The notes under the pieces: model-generated
Databases searched by the model: none
Told to the model about the DNA's origin: nothing
The model's input: the letters and a program-made list of their open reading frames with translations, nothing else
Translations under genes and position numbers: made by a program
In this document: in pieces, positions 19,484 to 28,957 of the stretch
Layout of the letters: each line of letters begins with the position of its first letter
Numbering within the stretch: the first letter of the stretch is position 1
Source: Limnochorda sp. L945t
Lineage (GTDB): Bacteria; Bacillota; Limnochordia; Limnochordales; Geochordaceae
DNA length: 64,000 bases
Direction: 5' to 3'
NCBI RefSeq assembly: GCF_035593305.1
Contig: NZ_CP141615.1
Span: forward strand, 992,001 to 1,056,000

Positions 19484-20860
19484 GTGGTCGGCGCCGCGAA
19501 CGCAAGCGGACACGAGCAACCGGCGCTGTTCGAGGAGCGGGGGGCGCCTGCCGGAGGACGGGTGCCGCTGGCGGCGCGCATGCGCCCGCGCAGCCTCGAC
19601 GAGCTGGCGGGGCAGGATGCGGTCGTCGGCCCGGGTACTCCCCTCCGGCGGGCCATCGAGGCCGACCGGCTGTTCCAGTCCATCATCTTGTGGGGGCCGC
19701 CGGGAAGCGGCAAGACCAGCCTGGCGGCCATCATCGCGGAGCGCACGCAGGCGCATTTCGAGACGCTGAGCGCCGTGCTGGCCGGGGTGGCCGACATCCG
19801 AAGGGTGGTGGCCGAGGCCCGGCGGCGGCGGGCCAGCGGCGGTAGGACCATCCTCTTCGTCGACGAGATCCACCGCTTCAACCGGGCCCAGCAGGATGCC
19901 CTGCTGCCCCACGTGGAGGACGGCACCGTCACCCTCATCGGCGCCACGACGGAAAACCCCTTCTTCGAGGTGGTCGGCCCGCTCGTCTCCCGGGCCCGCG
20001 TCTTCCAGCTCCGGCCGCTCGAGCCGCGCCACATCCGCCAGATCCTGGAACGAGCCCTGGCCGACCGGGAGCGAGGGCTCGGCAGCCTGTCGCTGCGTGC
20101 GGCTCCGGAGGCGCTCGAGTATCTGGCACGCGCCGCGGAAGGGGATGCGCGCAGTGCGCTCAACGCGCTGGAGCTCGCCGCCGAGGCAACTGTGGCCGCA
20201 CGGGTCACCGTCATCGACCTGGAGAGCGCCCGCCAGGCCATGCAGAGGCGTTCGCCGAGGTACGACCGCTCGGGGGACGAGCACTACGACACCATCTCCG
20301 CGTTCATCAAGTCCGTGCGGGGCAGCGACGTGGACGCGGCGTTGTTCTGGCTCGCCAAGATGGTGCGCTCGGGGGAGGACCCCCGGTTCATCATGCGGCG
20401 GCTGCTCATCCTGGCCGCCGAGGACGTCGGGCTGGCCGACCCCCAGGCCATCGTGATCACGTCAGCCTGCGCGCACGCCCTGGAGTGGGTGGGCCTGCCC
20501 GAGGCCCAGTACCACCTGGCGCTGGCGACGATCTACCTGGCGCTCGCCCCCAAGAGCAACTCGGCCGGGGCCTACTTCTCGGCGCTGGAGGAGCTGGAAC
20601 GCTCCGGGCAGCACGAGGTACCCGACCACCTCAAGGATGCCAGCCGGGACAGCGGTGCCCTGGGCCACGGCAAGGGGTACCTCTACCCCCACGACTTCCC
20701 CGGGCACTGGGTCCAGCAGGCTTACCTCCCTGCAGCCCTGCAGGGCCGGCGGTTCTACCGGCCCTCCGATCAGGGCGCCGAGGCGGAGCTCCACCGCCGG
20801 TGGGTCGCCCGGCGAGGCGGCGGGGGCGAAGAGCACCCCGTCCCGCCGGAGGCGAAATGA
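19484..20860 (+). CDS. rarA: replication-associated recombination protein A (AAA ATPase)
   Basis: RarA/MgsA acts at stalled replication forks. Walker A is GPPGSGKTSLA, Walker B is ILFVDEIHRFNRAQQDALLPHVE, sensor 1 is GATTENPFFEV, and the C-terminal tetramerisation region includes RFIMRRLLILAAEDVGLADP. At 458 residues it is in the normal range. GTG 19484 follows GAGGG within only about 18 bases of the 6S RNA closing stem, so the 6S transcript may read into it. The N-terminal SGHEQPALFEE segment is the usual PIP-like leader of bacterial RarA. Confidence 0.94.
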   Translation: MVGAANASGHEQPALFEERGAPAGGRVPLAARMRPRSLDELAGQDAVVGPGTPLRRAIEADRLFQSIILWGPPGSGKTSLAAIIAERTQAHFETLSAVLAGVADIRRVVAEARRRRASGGRTILFVDEIHRFNRAQQDALLPHVEDGTVTLIGATTENPFFEVVGPLVSRARVFQLRPLEPRHIRQILERALADRERGLGSLSLRAAPEALEYLARAAEGDARSALNALELAAEATVAARVTVIDLESARQAMQRRSPRYDRSGDEHYDTISAFIKSVRGSDVDAALFWLAKMVRSGEDPRFIMRRLLILAAEDVGLADPQAIVITSACAHALEWVGLPEAQYHLALATIYLALAPKSNSAGAYFSALEELERSGQHEVPDHLKDASRDSGALGHGKGYLYPHDFPGHWVQQAYLPAALQGRRFYRPSDQGAEAELHRRWVARRGGGGEEHPVPPEAK

Positions 20861-20979
20861 GCCCATGCCCTCTCCGGCCGCCCGCGCAGCCTGCCCTTTT
20901 GACACTGTGGAAAGCAGCATGCTAAGGTGAACCGGTGCGCACCGCGAGGTGCGGCGCCGGGAGAACGCAGGAGCGGGGC

Positions 20980-22185
20980 ATGGCCGAGATCTACCTCGAC
21001 AACGCGGCCAGCGTGCCGATGTGCGCGGCCGCCAGGGCGACCATGCGAAGGGTCCTGGAGCAGGGGCTGGCCGATGCCAACCCATCCAGCCCCCATGCGC
21101 CGGGGCGGCGGGTCCGCGCGCTCCTCGACGAGGCCCGGGCGACCGCGGCACGGTGGCTCGGGTGTTCGCCGGGCGAGATCGTCTTCACCTCGGGCGGGAC
21201 CGAGGCGGACAACCTGGCCCTGATCGGGGCGGCCACCGCTTCCCGGCGCGAGGAGGGGCGCTCGGGCGTCGTGGTGAGCGCCATCGAACACCACGCCGTG
21301 CTCGACGCGGCGCGGGCCCTCGAGGCCCGGGGCTTCGTGGTGGAGCTGGCCAGATGCGACGGCAGCGGGGTCGTGCGGCCCGAACAGGTGCGGCGCGCCC
21401 TGGAGCGGGTGCAAGCCCGGGGCGCCCGGGTGGGCGTCGTCGCGCTGATGCTGGTCAACAACGAGGTCGGCACCGTCCAGCCCGTGGAGGACGTGGCGGA
21501 GCTGGCCGCGTCGGCAGGCGCCCGCCTCTTCGTGGACGCCGTGCAGGCCCCGTTCCACGCCGTCCTCGATCCCGGCAGCCTGGGCTGCGACCTGCTCGCC
21601 CTTTCCGCCCACAAGATGGGAGGGCCGAAAGGGGCCGGGCTCGTGTACGTGCGCCGCGGCATCCCCTTCGACCCGGTCACCTACGGCGGCGGCCAGGAGC
21701 GCATGCTGCGCCCCGGTACCGAGAACGTGCCGGGCATCCTCGGGATGGCGGCGGCCCTGGAGTGGGCCAGGAGCGAGCGGGAGGCCATCGAGGCACACAA
21801 GGCGAAGCTCGAGCGAGGCCTCCTCGATCATCTGCGTCGCCTGGTACCGGACGTGGAGATCAACACGGGTGCGGCGCGGCGCTCGCCGGGCCTCGTCAAC
21901 CTGTGGGTGCCGGGAGTCGAGTCCCAGGTGTTGCTGGCCGCCCTGGACATGGCGGGCGTCGCCTGCTCGTACGGCGCCGCCTGCACGTCGGGTGGGCTCC
22001 AACCGTCCCACGTGCTGCAAGCCATGGGACTCGACGAACAGAGGGTGGCGAGTTCCATCCGGGTGAGCGTGGGCCCGTTCAACACCGAGGCCGAGATGGC
22101 CGAGGCCGCGAGCCGGATGGCGCACGTCATCCGCGCTTTGCGGACGAGCGGAGAGCGAGGACCGGATGCATGCGGGTCGTCGTAG
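20980..22185 (+). CDS. cysteine desulfurase (NifS/IscS family)
   Basis: PLP enzyme that takes sulfur from cysteine as a persulfide. The PLP lysine is in LALSAHKMGGPKG, the catalytic Cys in YGAACTSGG and the PLP-site His in SAIEHHAVLDAA. 401 residues is typical. ATG 20980 follows GCAGGAG. A longer frame begins at 20935 but adds unconserved residues. It overlaps mnmA by 16 bases, so it is the likely sulfur donor for tRNA 2-thiouridylation, by analogy with paired desulfurase-mnmA genes in Bacillota. A role in Fe-S assembly cannot be excluded, as no iscU/sufU is nearby. Confidence 0.92.
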   Translation: MAEIYLDNAASVPMCAAARATMRRVLEQGLADANPSSPHAPGRRVRALLDEARATAARWLGCSPGEIVFTSGGTEADNLALIGAATASRREEGRSGVVVSAIEHHAVLDAARALEARGFVVELARCDGSGVVRPEQVRRALERVQARGARVGVVALMLVNNEVGTVQPVEDVAELAASAGARLFVDAVQAPFHAVLDPGSLGCDLLALSAHKMGGPKGAGLVYVRRGIPFDPVTYGGGQERMLRPGTENVPGILGMAAALEWARSEREAIEAHKAKLERGLLDHLRRLVPDVEINTGAARRSPGLVNLWVPGVESQVLLAALDMAGVACSYGAACTSGGLQPSHVLQAMGLDEQRVASSIRVSVGPFNTEAEMAEAASRMAHVIRALRTSGERGPDACGSS

Positions 22186-23327
22186 CCATGAGCGGTGGGG
22201 TGGACAGCTCGGTGGCCGCCGCCTTGCTGGCCGAGGCAGGCCACGAGGTCATCGGCGTCACGTTGCAGATATGGCCCGGGGGGCTGCGCCCGCCGGGGCG
22301 GCACGTCGGGTGCTGCTCCATCGACGCGGTCGAGGACGCCCGGCGGGTGGCCGACCGGTTGGGCATCGCCCACTACGTGTTCAACTTCCAGGAGCTCTTC
22401 GAACGGGCGGTGATCGGCCCCTTCACCCGGGCCTACCTGGACGGGCAGACGCCCAATCCGTGCATCTGGTGCAACGAGCGGGTCAAGTTCGGGGCGCTGC
22501 TCGATCGGGCGGTGCAGCTGGGGGCCGACGCCCTTGCCACGGGGCATTACGCACGGGTCGAGCGGGCTTCGGACGGTAGCGGGAGGTACCTGCTCCTTCG
22601 CCCCAAGGACCGGGCGAAGGACCAGACGTACGCACTGTGGCCTCTCACCCAGCGGCAGCTCGAGCGGGTGGTCTTCCCGCTGGCGCCTTACACCAAGCAG
22701 GAGGTGCGGGAGATCGCGCGCAAGCTGCGCCTTCCGGTGGCGTCCAAGCCGGAGAGCCAGGAGATCTGCTTCATCCCCGACGACGACTACCGGCGCTACC
22801 TGCGCGAGCATGCGCCCGAGGCGCAACAGCCGGGAGAGATCGTCGATACGACCGGCCACGTGCTGGGCCGCCATCCCGGGGTCGCCTTCTTCACGGTGGG
22901 CCAGCGCAAGGGGCTGGGATTGGCCGCAGGGAGGCCCCTGTACGTCGTCGCCGTCGACCCGGCCAGCCGCCGGGTGGTGGTCGGGGATCGCCGGGAGGCA
23001 CAGGCCGTGGGACTCATCGGCGTGCGGCCCAACTGGATTGCTCGGGCACGGCTGGAGGGCCCGATGCGGGTGGAGGCTCGCATCCGGCGCATGGCGGCGG
23101 ACGCCCCGGCCACCATCGAGCCTGCACCTGCCGAGACCGGGGCGCCGGAGCCGGCCGTGCGGTGCCACTTCGACGAGCCCCAGTGGGCCGTCACGCCGGG
23201 CCAGTCGGTGGTCTTCTACCGCGGCGACGTGGTGATCGGAGGGGCCGTCATCCGAAGGGGGCTGGTTGACGCCTCCCGGGCTGCGCATACTACCTCCGCA
23301 CGCCCGTACGAGGTTGTACCGCGATGA
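22170..23327 (+). CDS. mnmA: tRNA-specific 2-thiouridylase MnmA
   Basis: Adds sulfur to U34 of Lys, Glu and Gln tRNAs. The PP-loop is AMSGGVDSSVAA, the first catalytic Cys is in NPCIWCNERVKFG and the second in SQEICFIPDDDY. A conserved TVGQRKGLG block and a C-terminal barrel domain follow. ATG 22170 begins six residues before the PP-loop, as usual. The frame continues far upstream, but that part lies under the desulfurase gene and is a shadow. 385 residues is slightly long because of an inserted segment near residues 312-330. Confidence 0.95.
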   Translation: MRVVVAMSGGVDSSVAAALLAEAGHEVIGVTLQIWPGGLRPPGRHVGCCSIDAVEDARRVADRLGIAHYVFNFQELFERAVIGPFTRAYLDGQTPNPCIWCNERVKFGALLDRAVQLGADALATGHYARVERASDGSGRYLLLRPKDRAKDQTYALWPLTQRQLERVVFPLAPYTKQEVREIARKLRLPVASKPESQEICFIPDDDYRRYLREHAPEAQQPGEIVDTTGHVLGRHPGVAFFTVGQRKGLGLAAGRPLYVVAVDPASRRVVVGDRREAQAVGLIGVRPNWIARARLEGPMRVEARIRRMAADAPATIEPAPAETGAPEPAVRCHFDEPQWAVTPGQSVVFYRGDVVIGGAVIRRGLVDASRAAHTTSARPYEVVPR

Positions 23328-23345
23328 GGAGGCAGGGAAACCGGG

Positions 23346-23600
23346 ATGCGGCGGTTCGTGCGAGGGATGCTCTGGGGTGGGGTGTTGGGGGCGCTGCTGG
23401 TGCTCTACGCGACCGGATCCTCCGGCGACCGTTCGCAGCGGGCCGACGGGATCCCGCTGCGGAGGCTGCGCCGGCAAGCCGCGGGGGAGGCGGCCGAGGC
23501 GGCCCTGAAGGAGAGCCGGTCTTCCCGGCTGCAGCTGGCGCTGGATGCCGGTCGGGCCGCGGTGGACGCCACGCTGGCGCTCTTGGGCCTCAAGGCATAA
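23346..23600 (+). CDS. small single-pass membrane protein of unknown function
   Basis: 84 residues: a basic start, one helix (MLWGGVLGALLVLYATG, residues 9-25), then an amphipathic Ala/Arg-rich helix (about 35-84) ending LALLGLKA. The layout resembles YtxH-like small membrane proteins, but I cannot name a family. ATG 23346 lies 13 bases after a GAGGAGG run at the mnmA stop. It is the only gene between mnmA and the AI-2E family transporter. Confidence 0.6.
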   Translation: MRRFVRGMLWGGVLGALLVLYATGSSGDRSQRADGIPLRRLRRQAAGEAAEAALKESRSSRLQLALDAGRAAVDATLALLGLKA

Positions 23601-23660
23601 CCGGGCGGCCCGGGAGAGCCGGGGCGGTACGTGCCACGGGGAGCGCCCGAGGCGTGAGGC

Positions 23661-24797
23661 GTGGACGCTCCCGTGGGTGAGCGCCGGTTTTGGTACGCGG
23701 CAGGGCTGGTGGGCCTGGCCCTGCTGATCGTCGTCTGGCGACTGCGGGCGGTGGCCACGCCGTTCGTCCTGGCCCTCGTGGTGGCCTACTTGCTGGAGCC
23801 GCTGGTCGCGTTGCTCGAGACCCGCCAGGTGCCCCGGGGGCCGGCCATCCTCATCGTCTACCTCGCCCTGGGCCTGCTTCTCAGCCTGCTGTGGGTGAGC
23901 GTCGTCCCCTCCGTCGTCGCCGAGGTCGACAACCTGGCCCGCCGCCTTCCCTCCCAGAGCCAGCAATGGAACGCGGCCATCGGGGAGATGCTGGGGCGGC
24001 TGCGCCTGCATACCCTGCCGGAGGTGGTTCAGAACGCCCTCAACGCTGCCGTAGGCCGGATCGAGGGGATGCTGACCGGGTTCGCTTCGCGCCTGGCGGC
24101 CCTGCTCGTCTCCACGCTCTCCCAGGTCCTCAACCTGATCCTCACGCCGGTGCTGGCCTATTACATCCTCAAGGACCGGGATCGGCTGGCCGAGGGGATC
24201 GTCACCGTCATACCGGCGAGCGTGCGCCGCAGGGCCGTCGAGCTGGCGCTCGAGATCGACCGGACGCTGGCGGCCGTCATCCGGGGCCAGCTCCTGGTCT
24301 CCATGTCCATCGGCGCGCTGGTCGCAGCCGGCCTCGTGCTCCTCAAGGTGCGCTATGCCCTGGTGCTGGGCCTCTTGGCCGGGTTGCTCGACATCGTGCC
24401 CTACTTTGGCCCGGTGGCGGCCGGCATCCCCATCGTCTTGCTCTCCCTGGCCAACGGCCCGTGGACCGCGGTCTGGGCGGTCGTGTTGCTGGTGGCGGCC
24501 AATCAGATCGAAGGCGCCTTGCTGCAGCCCCGGGTGATGAGCCGCTCCTCCGGGCTGCATCCCCTCGTCGTCATCGCCGCCGTGCTGGCCGGGGCCGAAC
24601 TGGCGGGGATCTTCGGCATGCTGCTGGCCGTGCCCGTCGCCTCCGTGGGCCGCACCACGCTGCTCTTCTTCTTGCGGCCGGCCGCCGGAGGCGGCCCGGC
24701 GCCGTCCCCGCCGGCGGGCCCACCCGCCCGCCCGGCAGCCCCCGCTGCGCCCGCCGCCCCCGGACGAGGCCGCCGCGGGGGGCAACGTCCGCATTGA
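23661..24797 (+). CDS. AI-2E family transporter (PerM/YtvI type)
   Basis: Polytopic membrane protein with about seven to eight predicted helices. The family pattern is present: an N-terminal helix pair with PFVLALVVAYLLEPLV, a long soluble loop (about 85-165), then PVLAYYILKDRD, the LLAGLLDIVPYFGPVAAGIP block and the C-terminal LHPLVVIAAVLAGAELAGIFGMLLAVP block. The last 45 residues are Pro/Ala/Gly-rich. The substrate is not predictable: the family includes autoinducer-2 exporters and Na+/H+ antiporters. Start GTG 23661. Confidence 0.88.
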   Translation: MDAPVGERRFWYAAGLVGLALLIVVWRLRAVATPFVLALVVAYLLEPLVALLETRQVPRGPAILIVYLALGLLLSLLWVSVVPSVVAEVDNLARRLPSQSQQWNAAIGEMLGRLRLHTLPEVVQNALNAAVGRIEGMLTGFASRLAALLVSTLSQVLNLILTPVLAYYILKDRDRLAEGIVTVIPASVRRRAVELALEIDRTLAAVIRGQLLVSMSIGALVAAGLVLLKVRYALVLGLLAGLLDIVPYFGPVAAGIPIVLLSLANGPWTAVWAVVLLVAANQIEGALLQPRVMSRSSGLHPLVVIAAVLAGAELAGIFGMLLAVPVASVGRTTLLFFLRPAAGGGPAPSPPAGPPARPAAPAAPAAPGRGRRGGQRPH

Positions 24798-24820
24798 CAA
24801 GCATTGGGGGCTCCTATACC
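24794..24820 (+). promoter_or_regulatory. candidate promoter upstream of alaS
   Basis: A perfect TTGACA at 24794-24799 overlaps the end of the transporter gene. TATACC lies at 24815-24820 with a 15-base spacer, shorter than ideal. A TACCCT at 24817-24822 would give 17. No T-box-like leader fits in the roughly 50 bases before the alaS start. Confidence 0.5.
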
Positions 24821-24871
24821 CTTTAGGTGATTCTCAGGCGGCAGGGTAAGGGGTCGGATCGAAGGGCTTCC

Positions 24872-27523
24872 ATGCGAAGCATGACGGCCAGGGAGCTGCG
24901 GGAGGCGTACCTGGGCTTCTTCGAGGGTAAAGGGCACGTACGGCTTCCGGGTTCCTCGTTGATCCCCAAGGGTGATCCGACGCTCCTGTTGACGGGCGCG
25001 GGCATGGTGCAGTTCAAGCCTTACTTCCTCGGCACGGCGGAGCCGAGCTACCGGCGGGTGACGACGTGCCAGCGATGCGTCCGCACGGCCGACATCGACC
25101 GCGTGGGGATGACTGCCCGGCACGGCACGTTCTTCGAGATGCTCGGTAACTTCTCGTTCGGAGACTACTTCAAGCGGGAGGCCATCGCCTGGGCGTGGGA
25201 GTTCGTCACCGGCGTCCTGGAGATCGATCCCGAGCGGTTGTGGGTGAGCATCTACCGGGATGACGACGAGGCGTTCGACCTGTGGCACCGGGAGATCGGT
25301 TTGAGCCCGGAACGGATCGTGCGGCTGGGCAAAGAGGACAACTTCTGGGAGATCGGGGTCGGGCCGTGTGGCCCCTCCTCGGAGATCTACATCGACCGGG
25401 GCCCGCAGTACGGCTGCGGGCAGGAGAGCTGCCGGCCGGGCTGCGATTGCGGGCGGTTCCTGGAGTTTTGGAACCTGGTCTTCATCCAGTACCACAAGGA
25501 CGAGCAGGGCCAGTACCATCCCCTCAAGCGAACGGGCATCGACACCGGGATGGGGCTCGAGCGCATGCTCGCCATCCTGCAGGGCGTCGAGACCATCTTC
25601 GAGACCGACGAGGTGCGGCAGATCCTGGATCAGGCTGCCGCCATCGTAGGGCGCACGTACGGCGAGGAGGCGCACGCCGACCGCACCATCCGGATCCTCG
25701 TGGATCACGGGCGAAGCGCGACGTTCATGGCGATGGACGGGATCGTGCCCGGCAATGAGGGCCGCGGTTACGTCATGCGCCGCCTCATCCGGAGAGCGAG
25801 CCGGTACGCGTGGCTCATGGGCATCCACGAGCCGCTGTGGGCCCGCCTGGCCGGAGCCGTCGTCGAGGCGATGGGGCACGCGTACCCCGAGCTGGCAGAG
25901 CGCCGTGAGCTCATCTTGCGGGTGCTGGAGTCGGAAGAGCGGCGGTTTCTCTCGACCCTGGAGACGGGCCTGTCGGTGCTCGACCAGATGCTGGCCAGCC
26001 GCGGCGGGCAGGCACCGGGCCGCATCGGCGGCGAGGAAGCTTTCCGCCTGTACGACACGTACGGTTTTCCCCTGGAGCTGACCGAGGAGATCGCCGGCGA
26101 ACGGGGCGTCGAGGTCGACCTCGAGGGGGCGAGGGCGCTGCTCGAAGCGCAGCGGGAGCGCGCCCGGGCGGCCCGCCGGACGTACGGCTATCTCGGTTCG
26201 GGTACGGAGGCGCTGGCCGAGGCGCTGGAAGGGCTCAGCTCCGAGTTCGTGGGTTACGGGCAGGGCCGGGCCGAAGCGGTGGTGGCGGCGGTCCTGGTCG
26301 GCGGCGAGCGGCGGTCGCTCGCGCAGGCGGGCCAGGAGGCGCTGGTGGTGCTGGACCGCACGCCCTTCTACGCGGAGGGCGGCGGGCAGGTGGCGGATAC
26401 GGGCTCGCTGCGGTGGCCGGGAGGAGTGGCGAGCGTACTGGATGTGCAGCGGCCGCTCGCCGACGCCATCGTGCACCGGGTGCGGGTCGAGGAGGGCCGG
26501 CTGGCGGAAGGCGACCGGGTAGAGGCGAGCGTCGACTGGGAGCGGCGGATGCGCACCGCCCGGCACCACACGGCTACCCACTTGCTGCACCGTGCTCTCC
26601 GGAGCGTCCTGGGGGAGCACGCGACGCAGGCGGGCTCGCTGGTGGCGCCCGACCGGCTGCGGTTCGACTTCAACCACTTCGAGGCGCTCTCGCCCGAGCA
26701 GCTCGGGCGTATCGAGGAAGAGATCAACCGGCGGGTGCTGGACGACCTGCCGGTGGTCCCCGTGGAGACGACCGTCGAGGCGGCGCTGGCCCAAGGCGCC
26801 ATGGCCTTGTTCGGTGAGAAGTACGGCGAGCGCGTGCGCATGGTCGACATCGGGGAGGGCTACAGCCGGGAGCTTTGCGGCGGGACCCACGTGCGGAGGA
26901 CTGGCGAGGTGGGCCTGGTCCACATCGTCGAGGAGACCGGCGTGGCCGCCGGCGTCCGGCGTGTCGAGGCCGTCGCGGGGGAGGCGGCGCTCGAGTACCT
27001 GCGCCGCCGTGAACGGCAGTGGCGACAGGTGGCGGGAAAGCTCCAGGTAGGGCCCGAGGAGCTCGTGCAGCAGGTCGAGCGCCTGCTGGAGCAACAGAAG
27101 GCCAGCCAGGCCGAGATCGAACGGCTGCAAGCGAAACTGCTCGCCCAGTACGCGGGGCGTCTGGCCGCGCGGGCCGAACGCGTCGGCTCGGCCGCCCTGG
27201 TGGTGGAGCGCCTGGAGGGGCTGGACGCCCCTGCCTTGCGGGCGCTCGGCGACCGGCTCCGCGAGGCCCTGGGCTCCTGCGTCGTCTTCCTGGCGAGCCC
27301 GTCCGACGGGAAAGTCTTGTTCGTGTCCATGACCAGCCCGGAGCTGGCGAGGGTCGGCGTCCACGCCGGCGAGATCGTCAAGGCCGCGGCGCGAGCGGCC
27401 GGGGGCGACGGGGGAGGCCGGCCGGAGCTGGCGCAAGCCGGCGCCAGGGACCTTTCACGGGTGGACGAGGCCCTGCACGCGGCCCGGCAGCGGGCCAAGG
27501 AGCTGTTGGCCCTGGCCGGCTGA
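24872..27523 (+). CDS. alaS: alanyl-tRNA synthetase
   Basis: Class II synthetase with linked editing domain. It opens with [16 protein letters not shown] and has the catalytic [13 protein letters not shown] and [15 protein letters not shown] blocks. The editing-site zinc motif is [13 protein letters not shown], with the later Cys-Gly-Gly-Thr-His (CGGTH) element. A coiled-coil follows (about 720-760), then the C-Ala domain with the Gly-rich [15 protein letters not shown] segment. ATG 24872, 5 bases after GAAGGG, gives 883 residues, the usual length. A GTG at 24827 would extend it without conserved sequence. Confidence 0.96.
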   Translation: MRSMTARELREAYLGFFEGKGHVRLPGSSLIPKGDPTLLLTGAGMVQFKPYFLGTAEPSYRRVTTCQRCVRTADIDRVGMTARHGTFFEMLGNFSFGDYFKREAIAWAWEFVTGVLEIDPERLWVSIYRDDDEAFDLWHREIGLSPERIVRLGKEDNFWEIGVGPCGPSSEIYIDRGPQYGCGQESCRPGCDCGRFLEFWNLVFIQYHKDEQGQYHPLKRTGIDTGMGLERMLAILQGVETIFETDEVRQILDQAAAIVGRTYGEEAHADRTIRILVDHGRSATFMAMDGIVPGNEGRGYVMRRLIRRASRYAWLMGIHEPLWARLAGAVVEAMGHAYPELAERRELILRVLESEERRFLSTLETGLSVLDQMLASRGGQAPGRIGGEEAFRLYDTYGFPLELTEEIAGERGVEVDLEGARALLEAQRERARAARRTYGYLGSGTEALAEALEGLSSEFVGYGQGRAEAVVAAVLVGGERRSLAQAGQEALVVLDRTPFYAEGGGQVADTGSLRWPGGVASVLDVQRPLADAIVHRVRVEEGRLAEGDRVEASVDWERRMRTARHHTATHLLHRALRSVLGEHATQAGSLVAPDRLRFDFNHFEALSPEQLGRIEEEINRRVLDDLPVVPVETTVEAALAQGAMALFGEKYGERVRMVDIGEGYSRELCGGTHVRRTGEVGLVHIVEETGVAAGVRRVEAVAGEAALEYLRRRERQWRQVAGKLQVGPEELVQQVERLLEQQKASQAEIERLQAKLLAQYAGRLAARAERVGSAALVVERLEGLDAPALRALGDRLREALGSCVVFLASPSDGKVLFVSMTSPELARVGVHAGEIVKAAARAAGGDGGGRPELAQAGARDLSRVDEALHAARQRAKELLALAG

Positions 27524-27596
27524 GGAGAGGGCCCATGGATGCCGGGGGAGCCGAGCAGGATCCGGCGCAAGTCCATCCAGAAAAGGGGGAGGCAGA

Positions 27597-27905
27597 GTGC
27601 TCACGGCACCAGGAGCCGCCACGCCTCCGCAGCCACCCGGGGCCGGGGGAGAGACGGTACGGTTCCGGGTCGACGAGGCGACGGGCCGCCGGCGAGCTGC
27701 CGAGGTCCTGCGCCAGGTCTATCAGGCCCTGGTCGAGAAGGGGTATCATCCGACCAGCCAGCTGGTCGGATACCTGCTGTCGGGTGATCCCACGTACATC
27801 ACGAGCCATCACAACGCCCGCAGCCTCATCCGTACGGTCGAGCGGGACGAACTGCTCGAGGAGATCATCGAGCACTACATCCACTGCCCCGGTACCCGCC
27901 ATTGA
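27597..27905 (+). CDS. IreB family regulatory phosphoprotein (UPF0297)
   Basis: 102 residues. After a divergent Pro/Gly-rich N-terminus of about 20 residues comes the conserved UPF0297 core: [34 protein letters not shown] and [18 protein letters not shown]. IreB is a small protein phosphorylated by the PASTA kinase IreK in Enterococcus and affects cephalosporin resistance there. GTG 27597 follows GGGGGAGG by 5 bases. The order alaS-ireB-ruvX-DUF1292-mltG is the classic Firmicutes block (yrzL-yrrK-yrzB in B. subtilis). Confidence 0.9.
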   Translation: MLTAPGAATPPQPPGAGGETVRFRVDEATGRRRAAEVLRQVYQALVEKGYHPTSQLVGYLLSGDPTYITSHHNARSLIRTVERDELLEEIIEHYIHCPGTRH

Positions 27906-27946
27906 GACGCCGGCCGGTGGACCGAAGCGCGCAAAGCGGGCCGGCG

Positions 27947-28438
27947 ATGCCGATGCGACCGGTGCAAGGGCGTATCATGGCGCTGGACGTGGGCGAGAAG
28001 AGCCTCGGAGTGGCGATCAGCGATTCCCTGGGGGCGACCGCTCAACCCCTGGTGACGCTGTGGCGCAAGGGTCTGGCAGCAGACCTGGAGGCCGTTTCGC
28101 AATTGGTCAGGTCCATGGGAGTCGAGGAGGTGGTAGTGGGGCTGCCAACACGCACCGATGGCCGTGAGGGGCCCGAGGCGGAACGAGTGCGTGCTTTTGC
28201 CGGCAAACTGCGGAGCGTCGTCGACGTGCGCGTGCGGCTCTTCGACGAGCGCTTTTCGACCCGGCAGGCCGAACGTATCCTGCTGGAGGCAGACCTTCCC
28301 CGGCGTCGTCGCCGCAGGGCGGTCAACCACGTGGCGGCAGCCATCATCCTGGATGCTTACCTCACCTGGCGCCAGGTAAGGCGAGCGCAGGCGGAGGGTA
28401 CCCTACATGAGGCCGGAGATGCAGACGGTCAGGGCTGA
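27947..28438 (+). CDS. ruvX: RuvX/YqgF family Holliday-junction-resolvase-like protein
   Basis: RNase H-fold protein, implicated elsewhere in rRNA maturation and possible Holliday junction cleavage. The first acidic residue is in MALDVGEKSLGVAISD (Asp14) and the second in LFDERFSTRQAERIL (Glu101). The third catalytic position, Asp before Ala-Ala in members I recall, is Asn127 here (AVNHVAAAIIL), so nuclease activity is uncertain. I chose ATG 27947 (163 residues). A TTG at 27902 overlapping the upstream stop, and ATGs at 27953 and 27978, are alternatives. A Gly/Asp-rich tail is extra. Confidence 0.87.
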   Translation: MPMRPVQGRIMALDVGEKSLGVAISDSLGATAQPLVTLWRKGLAADLEAVSQLVRSMGVEEVVVGLPTRTDGREGPEAERVRAFAGKLRSVVDVRVRLFDERFSTRQAERILLEADLPRRRRRRAVNHVAAAIILDAYLTWRQVRRAQAEGTLHEAGDADGQG

Positions 28439-28471
28439 GTGTGTCCCGGTGCGGGAAAGGATGGATGCCAC

Positions 28472-28885
28472 GTGGCCGAAGAGAAGGAGCGCCGGCACGC
28501 GGAGCATGCGGACGATGCCGAGGACGAGGATCGGGTCACTCTCGTCGACGACGAGGGGCAAGAGCACGAGTTCACCCTGATTGACGTGGTCGAGGTCGAC
28601 AAGCGGCGGTACGCGGTCTTGCTGCCGGAGGAGGATCCCGAGGAGGGAGCGTACGTTTTCCGCCTGGAGAACGACGCCGACGGCGAAGAGGTCCTCGTCA
28701 ACGTGGAAGACGACGACGAGTTCGACCGGGTGGTCCACGCGCTGGAGGAGCAGGAAGAGGGCGACGAAGAGGACGAATCGGACGACGGGGACGCCTGGGA
28801 CGAGGACGACGACTACGACGAGGACGAGGACGAAGACCTGGACGAAGACGACGAGGACGAGGAAGACGAAGACCGCCGTCACTGA
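28472..28885 (+). CDS. DUF1292 domain protein (YrzB-like) with a highly acidic tail
   Basis: 137 residues. The DUF1292 core is RVTLVDDEGQEHEFTLID through RRYAVLLPEE and GAYVFRLEND to EEVLVNVEDDDEFDRV. After about residue 90 nearly every residue is Asp or Glu, much more than in usual YrzB proteins, encoded by repeated GAC/GAG codons. GTG 28472 follows AAAGGA by 10 bases. An open frame begins at 28439 without a better ribosome site. Function is unknown. It sits between ruvX and mltG as in other Firmicutes. Confidence 0.87.
   Translation: MAEEKERRHAEHADDAEDEDRVTLVDDEGQEHEFTLIDVVEVDKRRYAVLLPEEDPEEGAYVFRLENDADGEEVLVNVEDDDEFDRVVHALEEQEEGDEEDESDDGDAWDEDDDYDEDEDEDLDEDDEDEEDEDRRH
28750..28882 (+). 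repeat. GAC/GAG triplet tract encoding an Asp/Glu tail
   Basis: About 130 bases made mainly of GAC, GAG, GAA and GAT codons at the 3' end of the DUF1292 gene. Such a near-repetitive purine-pyrimidine triplet tract could vary in length between strains without shifting the frame. Confidence 0.6.
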
Positions 28886-28957
28886 GGTGTTCGAGGAGTG
28901 CCGGGTGGCCGGTCGCGCGGCCGCCCGGCGGTAAACGGGCAGGAGGTGGGCAGGGGG

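Noticed and set aside
20949-22169. Upstream extension of the mnmA frame through the cysteine desulfurase gene
   Set aside because: The added 400 residues are Arg/Gly/Pro-rich shadow sequence. MnmA is complete from 22170.
21828-24800. A 990-codon open frame on the - strand opposite the desulfurase, mnmA and transporter genes
   Set aside because: It lies opposite well-supported genes and shows no recognisable domain.
24798-24871. T-box leader upstream of alaS
   Set aside because: The gap is only about 74 bases and contains no T-box sequence or specifier stem.
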